A stretch of 64,000 bases of DNA from Balanoglossus misakiensis (lineage: Eukaryota; Hemichordata). Numbering within the stretch: the stretch's first letter is position 1; each line of letters starts with the position of its first letter. The notes under the pieces are model-generated. The model saw only the letters and a list, made by a program, of their open reading frames with translations, was not told where the DNA came from and did not search any database. A program made the translations under genes and the position numbers. This document shows positions 14,992 through 26,068 of the stretch, in pieces. The stretch is from positions 124,001 through 188,000 of the forward strand of contig CM082577.2 in NCBI GenBank assembly GCA_040954595.2, given 5' to 3'.

Positions 14992-17978
14992 TCAAGACAA
15001 ACTGTGTATTGCTTACTTTTTTAACTTCTATACAACAGTTTGGTTTTTACTTTTCCGATTGAAAATGTCATTTTCTTTATCCTCACACTGATGACAATAT
15101 TTGACGTTCCTTTCCAATTTAATTGTCCGAATTGCGACCTTTCTTTGTTATTGTGTTTTCATTATCAAGTGAATAAATCTGCAGCAGAAAAAGAATTTAA
15201 TGGGTTTGCTTCTGTCATATTCTTTGTCACAGAATTTGAAATTTCACTGGCCATTTTGTTTACATTATTGCTGACGCATCTGTTCAGCTTTTGCACACAA
15301 AAACTTGATAAATCCGATAAGAATTCTTCCTCCCTGGTCTTATCCCATCTGATTTCCACTTTTTTAGGTGTTTAACATAGTTATGTTTTCTGGATTAAAT
15401 TCTCGCAACAATATAGTACTGCCATTGTCTGTACTAGTAATAGTATAACTGTCTCCAATGATGTGCTGTCTTGTCGGCGTGGCCTCATTTCACCGTGGTC
15501 TGTATATTTTACACATGGAATGTTCAGTGCATTATAATAGCCATTTTGTACATATCATTCTCATATGGCTTTTATGTAAACTAACTTCTATATTTTTTAT
15601 ATAAAACGACACCCTCATAATTAAACAGAATCATTTAAATATGAAGCCAGTCCCATTATTATATTTTTATCTATCAAGACATTGTTCGAAGCTACACGAA
15701 TGATGTTCAAGACTGCTCTAGTCTTCTGGAAATTATAAATTATAGAAAACTATACTCCTTTGTTGATATAAAAGAGAAAGTAACACCTGCCTGAATGTTA
15801 TTAAAACTTTAAAAATACTAGTACAATGAATCGCCCAATTCCATTTTAGACTGGGGCATTATGAGTGTTCTTGTTGTGTGAAAGGCCAAATACACAATAT
15901 CTACAGAAAGTTATTAAGCCCATTAACGACACTCGTTATCATTATTAGTCACACTCTGTCATTCACACACAATGTTTTCTTTGTTTGGTTAGATGTCATT
16001 ATATACCCTCGTTAGAAGACACTCGGTAACCATGGCGCGCGTTTCTTTGGTAACCACTCGCAAGCTTTTCCGTGTTGCCAATCGAACTAAGTTTAAGTTA
16101 ATTAATGAGTTGGCCATAAGAAGTATTCGTACTTACTGTAGCAAATGTAAAACGTGCTCAAATACAACCCGCGAGCGATACAGTTTATTCCCGTGGGCTA
16201 AAACCTTTCATTTCTCAGTGATACTTTCTCACATTTAGATTGGTCATCTTTTATGACTCTGTCCAAAAATGTTTGTTTGAAGTCAACTTAAGTCATTCCG
16301 TAATCCTTGATTGGATTGAATACGAACAAGAATAAGTGATTGTTGTAAATTGTTTGAAAGAGAGGCGCTGTGTGGTAATGGAGCAATGAGGTCATTCTCC
16401 AAGTGATATGAGTAAACGAATGAAAAAAAATACTCTGAGGCATAATTGAACTAATTTGTCAGTAATGATTAAATACAAATGAAAGCGGAAAACCTCTAAT
16501 TGGATGCTCCGCCCAGATGATATTAAAATTATACGAAATAAATGTTTACATCATATTCCTTTACACAGAGATGTCGTGAAAACAATAGACAAGAAGAGAT
16601 TGGAGTCCAGCAAAATGTCGTTTCTCGTCTTGACGATCGTCCAGTGTTCGTTTGTTCGTATTTGGCAACCTGCTAAAATCCCAATTAGACCTACATTTTT
16701 TTTCTTAACAAAAATAAAGTAGAAAATTGTTTTTGGGATTGTGCGTCGGAACAAAGACCTTACCATACAGATGGACGAGTACGCAGGCGAGAAGTTTTTC
16801 AACACGCCAGTTACGGGCCTGGTACGTCTGTCGAGCCGTCCCAAGGAACAATTTGTTTTGAGCTGTCGCCGGGTTATGAATGAAAATGCACTTTCTGTAG
16901 GTTTAGTGCGTTTTCTTGTTAATAGTCACTTAAAGCGAAAAGGTGACAGCGCCGACGTTTTCAAGCAACAATCGAATGACAGTAAATGACTTTTGTGGAA
17001 AAAGTACACCCGGTGTCTTGTCACTTTGAAAATGAATGCAAACAATCAATATTTTGACTCGCATCTTCGATGAGCGAGTGTTCACCGGAGCGGTATCATT
17101 GTCCGATATTTGCTGACAACTAAAGATGAATAAAACGCCTCACAGCCCGTTGCTACATCGCAAGGAATGCGATATGGAAGATTCCACCTGTCTTAAAATA
17201 GGAGGTGACACCTTGTGACAGTCGGTGGAAGAAACGAAAGCACCCGCATACATATATATGCTCAAACCTCGGTTGGCGTCTTTCAGACGTCGTGGGTATG
17301 ACAACACCCCATCAGTGCATTTAATTAGGAATATATAGACTCTTCCAAACGATATCCGTGTACGATTGGGAGTGACTGGAATTTAATCGAATATTTAACT
17401 AGTTTCTTTTCCCCGGTCCTTGGTATCAACGCCTATAAGCGCCTTGACACGTGGTTTGCATAGCCCTTTAATTAAATCCGGCCTTCAACATATCAAGCTA
17501 TTACACAAACTGTACCTTCGTGCCAAGAGAAAACCCAGGTAAATTGACCCAGGAGACCCCGTGGCTTAGCGGCCCTCCAATCACAATGGTTAGCAAATTG
17601 GCGTTACACTCAACATGCTTCGATTGCTAGTTTTGCGGTGGTACCAACCACCGACCATAATAACTCCCCGCCGCGTCGCGGGAATTGCTCAAGCGAATAA
17701 CCTGCAAACTGGGTTTCCGTTGTCAAGGGAGAGACGCGTCAATCTCAGTTGTTGAACTTGCGTTTTAAGATTTGGCAACGGTTTTTTGATATCAAGGGGT
17801 CATGAGCAGAGGTCAACTTGTCATGCGTAATTGATTTTCGCGATATTCGCAACTACGGGATCATTGAGTGGGAATGCCGTCATGGCAGTAGGAGCGTCGA
17901 CGCAATTTCCAGGCCAGTGCTGTCGTCTTGGTAATGTGTGTATTTCTCACTCAGTTTGTTTGACAATCTGTCACAACT
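14992..17978. other. intergenic DNA, AT-rich
   Basis: No gene supported. Short frames at 15040-15375, 15993-16238 and 16504-16989 show no family resemblance or good initiation context. A weak tRNA-like A box (TGGCTTAGCGG, about 17569) with a degenerate B box about 50 bp later may be a decayed SINE head. Confidence 0.4.
15172..15177 (+). terminator. candidate polyadenylation signal of gene 14143-14991
   Basis: AATAAA about 180 bp after the TAG stop. Confidence 0.5.
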
Positions 17979-19040
17979 ATGGCGAAGAACAGTGACGTCA
18001 TGACAGACAGGCGCAGTATTTTCCCGAAAATAAACTCCGTCACTTCGAGGGGCGAGAGCCACAGGAACCCTCGCAAGGAGCCGCGGACGAGAGTTTTCCC
18101 CAGAAAGTATCAGCTGGCAGCCACAGCTGGCCGGCTACGGTACGTCTACTCACACCGCCCCACTCTTGCCATGCACAGGGGCAAACTGCAGATCGCCAAC
18201 AGGTCAGAACCCATCGCCAAACCCGTGTCGTTGACGGTTAAAAACAGCGGAAAGTCGGATGACGACGAGACGTCGGGAGGGAACCCCTCCTCTGAACTCG
18301 AGCTGACCTCAGAGGACGATAACTCCATTTCTGTCAAAGTGAACGAATTTGATACAGCGAGCGGGAACAGCCACGATAACGAGTCCACAATCTCGACTGT
18401 TCACCCTCTCGTCAATGCTGCTGCGAGGGTCTCGCTGGCGTCGACGGCAAGCCAACCGAACGAAAACGGTTGGCTGGGCCTCGCGCCGATGGACCCGGCG
18501 CTCTCTTTTACGGACAACAACTCGAGACTAAACAGAACTAATTTCGGGCTGGTGCTGCCGTATCTGAACGAATTCCAGCCGCCTCGTAAAAAGTCTGCCT
18601 CGCGGGAGAGGCCTCACAGAACAGAGGAGACATTCAACTCGGAATACCAGTGGACGATTTCGGCAGCGACAACGGGCACTGACGATGAAAGTTACCGCGA
18701 CGGAGTAAGGAGAGCCCACGAAAATGTTTATCTTCTTCGCAACGTGAACAGGAAGAAATCGGCCAGATGGTCAGACTCAAATAGTTCCGGGCTGAGTACG
18801 AATTCGTCCGGTAAATCCAGATCATTATACCCGCCGACGGGGTCCTTAACATACGATAATCACAACGTCAACTGTCCTTTGTGTGAGTTTTATACCCCGT
18901 CAAAGCAGGGCCACATTTGCCCGCCAAACTCCCCCGATCTGTCGAGGTCGCCAAGTAGGACCCCCTCATCTTCCCTGGATCTATCACTTTCGGATTTCCC
19001 AAGCCCGACCAGCCGTTTGGAATTTATCGTCAGCGACTAG
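17979..19040 (+). CDS. uncharacterised intronless gene, Cys-tail (CPPNSP) family member 2
   Basis: Product unknown, 353 residues, ATG at 17979 to TAG at 19038-19040. The N-terminal third is Arg/Lys-rich (FPRKYQ, RYVYSHRP). An acidic Ser-rich part follows (SDDDETSGG, ELTSEDDNS, about 90-120), then Ser/Asn-rich sequence. The C-terminus carries H295, C299-P-x-C302 and C314-P-P-N-S-P, spaced H-x3-C-x2-C-x11-C. It then ends in a Ser/Pro-rich tail of about 35 residues. The cysteine module and the acidic/Ser-rich region ahead of it match the genes at 7696-9015 (same residues, one-residue spacing difference) and 26069-27886. A TTTCTCACTCAG just before the ATG could be a 3' splice site, so a 5'UTR intron is possible. 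A perfect TGACGTCA overlaps codons 5-8, and AATAAA lies 115 bp past the stop. Confidence 0.8.
   Translation: MAKNSDVMTDRRSIFPKINSVTSRGESHRNPRKEPRTRVFPRKYQLAATAGRLRYVYSHRPTLAMHRGKLQIANRSEPIAKPVSLTVKNSGKSDDDETSGGNPSSELELTSEDDNSISVKVNEFDTASGNSHDNESTISTVHPLVNAAARVSLASTASQPNENGWLGLAPMDPALSFTDNNSRLNRTNFGLVLPYLNEFQPPRKKSASRERPHRTEETFNSEYQWTISAATTGTDDESYRDGVRRAHENVYLLRNVNRKKSARWSDSNSSGLSTNSSGKSRSLYPPTGSLTYDNHNVNCPLCEFYTPSKQGHICPPNSPDLSRSPSRTPSSSLDLSLSDFPSPTSRLEFIVSD
17993..18000. promoter_or_regulatory. CRE-like palindrome TGACGTCA at the start of a coding region
   Basis: A perfect palindrome beginning 14 bp after the A of the ATG. It also encodes part of the protein, so a regulatory role is only a possibility. 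Confidence 0.3.
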
Positions 19041-19154
19041 TACAACCTGCCGTAAAACACGGGGATTTTGACAATCACAGTTTGGGAAATTATTCGCTCT
19101 GTTTCATGTTCAATAGGATAATCAGAGAAACGAACAGAAGCCTCTTTGTCTTCT

Positions 19155-19160
19155 AATAAA
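19155..19160 (+). terminator. polyadenylation signal of gene 17979-19040
   Basis: AATAAA followed by an A-rich run, 115 bp after the stop. Confidence 0.7.
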
Positions 19161-20154
19161 AAAAGTTAAAAGCGGTAACGACCCGTATTCTCTGTCTTAT
19201 TGTCATTTTGGATTCAGTCGCATCTCAAGCACTCGACCTTACATAATGCGCCTTCGTGTCAACATCTTTTCAACCGTTCCTCTCACTAAACAAGTTCGCT
19301 GTTCAGAATATCTCCATCTCTACATTGCTCACGGCAAACACGATGGACATTGTCTTTGTAAACGGATTCAAAGCCGGGTCGCCATATTTGCGGTTCGCCG
19401 TTAAGCAAACGGGGATTTTAATGCGATCGTCAACACAAGCGAGAAGGGTCAGTTATTACACCCAAGCACAGCACCATTCACGATCACCCGCCCGAGGATC
19501 GAACGAGTCTGCGTCCGATGATGTGTTCTTTGTCTACGTCTACAACACTTACACTTTTATGTAAGCATATTGCAAAATCGATTCTATTTGTCATCGTTCG
19601 AAGTGTAACGTTAGCATGTCTGTCTGTCTGTCTGCACAATTCAGAGATTTACCAATCATTGACCCGATATGTAAAGTTCCTGTGTTTAGATTTGAAATCT
19701 GGGCTTAGCCCACTTATTCTGCGTTGCCGTGCAATAGGAAAAAAACATATTTTACCAGAACTGTAAAAAGCGACCAACATTTGACGATGTAATCGATCAT
19801 CCTTAGTTATTATATTGTCAATAGTACCAGGGATGAATCTATAGGGGTTTGCTCTTTACTAAGCAGGTTGTCCACATGTTGATCCCATTGTGCACAAAAT
19901 CTGTGTCGTCATCATTCTAACACATAACATATGTGAAATACAATTGAGTGCAATTCTCATTTTAGGCGGGGGAAAAAAACAAACGTGCACTCGCTTTCAT
20001 GAACAACTTTTCAGGGCATAAGCCAGGGAGAATAGTTGGTTAAATTTGCTTGCACTTACCAAACTTTAATATTTAATTCTTTTTTTTTTCTTTTATGACA
20101 TAATTTATTGTGAAAGTATGGAATACCAACCTTCCTGTCTCATTTCATCCATAA

Positions 20155-20182
20155 ACAGTAGAAAGGGGTGTCTTTCTACTGT
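20155..20182. repeat. perfect hairpin, 11-bp stem and 6-nt loop
   Basis: ACAGTAGAAAG, loop GGGTGT, then CTTTCTACTGT. The stem is longer and the loop larger than in the histone 3' stem-loop, and no histone gene is nearby. Confidence 0.7.
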
Positions 20183-22965
20183 CTAGCGTTACGTTTCAAC
20201 ATAAGTCTCACATATGCTGCTCAAAAAGTGCGACACGCATCCTCGGAAATAGCCAGCCTCTTTAGTTGATTTATTTTTATCATCGAGAATTTCTCGTGGT
20301 GAAATATTTGTTTGATTAGGTTAGACACACGTTACGCCATATTGATTTCAGAATGTAAATTGCCTTTTTCAGGCTGTGTCTTGGAATGTTTCAATCGTGT
20401 TCGAACAGGCGCCTGCTTTAGTCGATGTTTTTTTTCTCGTAGAAAAGAAGTCATTCACCGGACATAAAATAACATCGCATTCCAACGCGCCATGTTATTT
20501 TTCTGTTTTTACATAGCTTAAGTGAAGTGCAATAAGTCACGGGAGACACCAATATTTTCCTTCCGCTAATCTGCTACACAAATGAAATTTCACGGTCGCC
20601 ATGGACAGCAGACGAACCCATTCCACATGTGGTCATTCGTGTTGCCTGGAGTTAGCGCCGTCAGTCGACGAACCTTGGTATGTTCGCGATTTTCGATGAT
20701 GTCACGCCTATGGATCAATTATTGTTGTTTAATTTCACAAACGACCGTGATGAGTCATGTACTCCCCACATTGCCCCGAAATATACGACGTTGATAAATC
20801 GTGCCCTTTTCACTTTTCAAGGAGTGTAAAATCCCCTCGCCTTATCTATAGGGCCACAGTGGTTTATGCTGATGGGCGTTGAGGGATTTTTATTGTAGCA
20901 TTTTCAGTCAACGAGCGGTTTACACTTTAATAAAAAGAAACAGTCTCGGTGATTTCATCTGGTAATTCAATAATCGATTGCGAGTCTCAGATTTTCATTG
21001 TTTGGCTCAGATCTTGTCCGCTGTCATCACGGACACATTTTCGCAGGTGTGCATTTGAATGAAGTATACTATACAGCTGCCAGTCGAACGTGGTCTCTAG
21101 AGGGCGCCTGTCAGAGAGTCTTGGTAATCTTTTCAAACGTGGTTTCACGGTCAAGGCGCATAAAAGAAAACTATTATCTCTCGTCTTTGTCCTTTTTCCA
21201 CGGTCCATTTTGTCAATGTGACATTTACAATGGGACAACACTTGACCAAACCAAGATAAATAAGGTCAGTATGGTCGCAATGTTGCCTTGGAAACAATAA
21301 ACGTCATGGCTAACCGCCAGGTACGTCTTCCCATGGAAATGCTATCTCCGGCCAAAATGCGAAGACAGACGTTGTCGTTGAAGTTATAAAACACAAATTC
21401 TAGCTCTGTTAAATACATGCTGACTGCTTTGTGGCTGCATTGCGTACTAAAAGGCACACCTAACTAGCTCTGTATTGACAGGGAGGTGTTGTTAATACCG
21501 GCTGTGCCGAGGACACTGACAATGCGTTATACACCAAATGATCAACTGCGCCTGGCCGAGGAATAAAACCAATGAAAAGTGACACAGACCCTTGATTTCT
21601 GGCAGCATAAAACGCAGAGTTAAATTGTCTGTGGTCACTGAAGTGTGACAGCCTGTGGGGTCATCTGACTGATTGTTGTCGTGTTTTCAATTTGTAAAAA
21701 CGGACATTCAAATAAAATCCATTGGTTGCTTGGCAAATTTAAAACGCCAATGTGGAACTGTGGCTTTTCTGTGAGATGACCGTGGATGCATGACTCTGTT
21801 TGATGTCTAAACAAGAATAATTTGAGCACGTCTGATATGTCTGATGTGGACGATTTTATAAATTCACACGCTGTGACTCTGCTTTCGTTGAACGAACTTT
21901 ACTGAACACCAGAAAGACGAAAATAATGACAAAACAATGTATTTTCGTGTTCACTGCGCATGCGTACTTGGTTGTATGCTTCAACTATAGCTTCTAGTAT
22001 GCGCCTCACAAATAAAAGCCTTAGACTTTTTCTCATATTTTGTTCAAGGCAAATATAATGCATTCGCTCTTTAAATTGAGAATAAAAATTATGGGTCACC
22101 GTGCAAAATTTTGAATAAGAGAGCAAAATTGTCTCAACTTTGTAATTCAAAATGGTCGCCAGTCTATTGAACTCTATGGAGAAAGAATTTAAGTAGTGAT
22201 TTTATGAAAACAACACGGTGAATACCCTGGTTTCTTATCTGTTTTCAAAAAGGCTCCTCACATACTTTAATATAGCACAGAATTGAAATGTTTGGAGGAT
22301 TATCGTTTTTTTCCTGAAAATCTGTCCAAGAGGCACGTACCATGTGACCTCACTGATTCGCCATCATTGTCATGTCCGACGTTGTTTGTTCATAAATATC
22401 GGTATGGTTTACATTTCAGCGGTGCGCGTATTTTCGAACTACAAACAAAAGAAAGCCACACAAACACGAACGATCTCCCCAACACAAGGCTTCACGGCAA
22501 CTTTAAGATTACCAAAAGCACGGATTAATATGACAAAGACACGTGTTTGCTAAAAATGAGGGGCATGTTTCCCGAAACACGAACCCCAAATGTTAAATAT
22601 TTGCACGTATCTGGGTACGTGTCATCAAATGACTAAATACATGCACCTTTATCATTTATCATCTGCGATTGAAAACAACGTCCGCCATCCCTTACTTTTT
22701 TCGCCTGTTTTATATGTACATTGTACACACGTTGACATATAAAAGAATGGCGCACGTCAAAACAGGCAAACCGTGACGCGACACGGTGTTTGTCAACATA
22801 GTACGCTGGGTGTGTGAAATCGAATACGCAAAAGAGGATTACTCGCGGGGAATGATACGTATCCTTTTCCAGAGGGCCGATAGTGTTTTCACGGACTTCA
22901 TCCTCGAAATTGAGGCAAAGCGTTTCCCATATCATGGTCCTTGTGGGGAGGAACCTAGGCCTATA

Positions 22966-23033
22966 TAGCCTGGCCCCAGACTAGTGTGTTTTAGATATAT
23001 AGAAATTCTACACACTGGTCTGGGGCCAGGCTA
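22966..23033. repeat. short inverted repeat, 23-bp arms
   Basis: Arms at 22966-22988 and 23011-23033 (TAGCCTGGCCCCAGA... and its complement) pair with a single mismatch around a 22-nt AT-rich spacer. It may be a miniature transposon remnant or a structured RNA locus. Confidence 0.75.
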
Positions 23034-25194
23034 GCCCATATGCACTACCATGTGCACGTGTACCGTAGGTTTGCTCTGTATCGAGACTCTCCTGGGAACA
23101 AAAATATGTAAATTGATGCTTTGGTTCAAGGGGGGAAGTGTAGATATACAATGTAGCCTAAAGTCAAGTGCACGATATTGTGACTGGAAACGGTACTTCA
23201 ATATCGAAAGATCTTAATGAGCGGCACTGAAAAGGCTACGTGTACTGCGCACAATCTGATTTGGGCAGAGTACGTTTGGCACGCATTTTCTTATAGCTTT
23301 GCACGGAGTTAACCTCGGACTGGACAATCACAGGCATAACGAAAATACACATCCGGGCGATTATTCGCAACTACCTGTTGAATACCCCAAACAAACAGAA
23401 CAAAGTCGAGGACACACGTGAACGACGCCGTCGCCATGGTACTCGAGTTCCATTGAATGGATCGTGGGAATCGCTGGCCGGGTAGGGTCAGTCCCCGATA
23501 CTAAACACGCCGCGTTTAGTTAGCGGTACTTTGTAAGCAAATAAAAAGGCAGAACACATTTCGTGCATGAAAAGAATAATCATCCGTTGACCTCGCGCTG
23601 GGTTCTATAATTCGAACACGTGCAAATGCAGAGGTGGGAACTTAGGTGATTTATCCAGAGGTTCGATCCATGGAAATCTCGGGCCGAAACTTCAAGCATT
23701 GATGCAATATAATTACACCTATGCCTCCACGCAGTTGCAGAGAAATATCCAATTCAAGGTTACACATCTCGAACAGGTGTTGTGGGTATTCATCAGGTAG
23801 TGATGAAATGTCGAATATGGTTTGATGGTGTCTAAATAAAACATACTGATAGACCTGAACGTCTGCTTTCCCGTAGCCATCATTTACTCTATTGTTATCT
23901 CGTTTTGCACATGCACATGTAGGCTACATACTTTCTTATCACGCAGTGTTTGCATTGAATATGCGCGTATGTCGAGTACAGGAACACCGATGTATCACGT
24001 GGCTGTTGCTGGGATACCCACACAGCGCCATTTCCACAATCAGAATTCTTTCAGTGATGCGGATGGGCGGGGGAAGTGATTTCCACGACCTTGTCTCTAT
24101 TTTGAAGCACAATATTCCCTTTGCGTCAACGTCCTTCTCCGGTGACGGTCAAATGCAACAATGTGCGTGCCTGGCGATTCAGAAATTTTGATGACAACGT
24201 GGGAATCAACCGGTTGTTATCCTCGTGTGAAATACGAACGAACATGATGGATATCTCAGCGCATACGTCAGTAGGGCGAGTCGCTAAAGCTACTCGTATT
24301 ACGTACAAGGTCTAATAACATGTTTGACTAATTTATCACCCCTTATCAAGCAATTGTTACTAACATTAGTGGCATTATGATAGACGCTGAACAAAGGCCG
24401 CAATGTCCCCGTTTAGGAACAAATACGACGGAAATACGGGCACTGCGGATTTGGCACTTGGTGCGACTGATTTTATCCAAAGCGCCCCCCCCCCCCCCCA
24501 CCTGTGATTTAACCTAGTAATGCAGTGAAATTCCAAAACTACGTGTACAGGCATCGCCATTGTACATTGGTCACAATATTATAAAACCATGTGCCCATGT
24601 CAACAAAATGTTCTGAACACAGGGAGATGAAAGAAGTGGTCATTCAACCGGCAAGAGAGCCCCCCCCCCCCCCCTCTCGCCTGCCAAAATAAACTCGGCT
24701 GTTTGGACTGGGCGTTTCTGCTTCTTTCTTCCTTGCACTGAGTGCCCTATGACATGCAGTTGCCACAATAACATTGATAATCAAAGATCCAATGTCTACC
24801 TCCGGCTCACAGTCCGTACAATACTCGGGCTAATACCGCGGAATGGATTCAATTGATAATAAGCAATTGGCTGTTTAAGACTTGAGCACCCGGGGGACAT
24901 CCCCAGGGGAGGGGATGCTACACATTCAATAATAAAAAATCAGTTCTTACTCTAACTGCGTAGAAATGCGTTAACGAGATTCATTTATTGTAAGTCATGT
25001 AGAAACTTCGACTTGTTCCTAAAGGTCAAAAGACCAGAGATACATATTTTGCAAATGACATCAGGTGCTCCCATATTTTGAAATAAATGTAATTACAAAT
25101 TTAAGACGCAGTATCAGCAGTCAAATACTTAGTGACGATCATCTAAGTAAACCTCTGTGTCAAATTGTCTATATTTAAGATCTCAACACAATTT

Positions 25195-25545
25195 AGACAT
25201 ACGTATACTTTGGTAAGTTTGAATTCACAATAAACCCCCCACTCCAAAGTGCACAACTCCATGGGGCATGTGCATGTTCCGTACGACATGTGAACACACC
25301 ACAACACGACACGACACAACACAACGCAACGCAACACATGTCATATTGTCCATCCCTAGTGCAGACATGTTGTGTTGTGTTGTGTTGTGTTGTGTTGTGT
25401 TGTGTTGTGTTGTGTTGTGTTGTGTTGTGTTGTGTTGTCTTCACATATCTCACGGAGCGTGCACGCGTGCCCTGTCATGGAGTTATACATTTTAAGAAGG
25501 GGTGTAATGTTGTGAATTCAAACTACACAAAGAATTTTGTATGCA
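25195..25545. repeat. large imperfect inverted repeat with internal microsatellites
   Basis: The two halves are diverged reverse complements about a centre near 25353. GAATTCACA (25221-25229) pairs with TGTGAATTC (25511-25519). A CATGGAGTT-type segment and a CACGGAGCGTGCACGCG-type segment pair across the centre. A degenerate ACAAC array (about 25298-25335) faces the (TTGTG)n array (25369-25438), and ACATGT flanks the centre on both sides. Outer edges are approximate. Confidence 0.75.
25369..25438. repeat. (TTGTG)n pentanucleotide microsatellite, about 14 units
   Basis: A near-perfect 5-bp tandem on the right arm of the inverted repeat. The matching left-arm tract is shorter and degenerate. 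Confidence 0.95.
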
Positions 25546-26068
25546 ACAGTAACCAAAAACAGGTGTACATCGCTTGGCTAGTAACAAAATGGGACGATCT
25601 TAGAGCCGTGATCTAAAAACCATTAAATTAACGCGAAAAGACTTAATAATTACTGGGACGTTAACTGCGACTGTTTTCATGACTCTTCGGGTGTTGATGC
25701 AGTGTGTATCGATTAAAGTCGCATGAGAGCTCTGGTATACAGTCCATAGCATACACCCTGGGCGAACAGGAGCTCACATGCGACTGTGGTATGTGTATGC
25801 TGTTTGACAGCCGAACATTTCATTGGCATATAACAGTTTGTAACGGTTTGCTAATATTAATTGGAACTGGGTTCATCGTCGATCTTTGTGGCCTGACAAA
25901 GAGTGCCCATTATGGCTCGGCGGAGAATCAATAGTCAGCGATCCAGGTTCCTGGCTACATTTTATATTTCAGTTGTTAAATACTATCATTGTACCGTGTA
26001 AACACGGATTATTGATTCATATTAAGTACATCTCATTAGACGGAAAGTATCTCACTCAGCATCGCTGT

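Larger units (their letters stand above)
19041..26068. other. intergenic DNA with hairpins and an old inverted repeat
   Basis: No gene supported over 7 kb. It contains a perfect 11-bp-stem hairpin (20155-20182), a 23-bp-arm inverted repeat (22966-23033), C homopolymers (about 24485-24499 and 24660-24674) and the large inverted repeat at about 25195-25545. Confidence 0.5.

Noticed and set aside
17560-17640. tRNA gene or tRNA-derived SINE head
   Set aside because: The A-box match is good but the B box is degenerate and no cloverleaf can be drawn. Kept only as a note.
25143-25616. Cys/Val/Leu and Thr/Gln/His repeat proteins on both strands
   Set aside because: They are translations of the pentanucleotide tract and its inverted partner.
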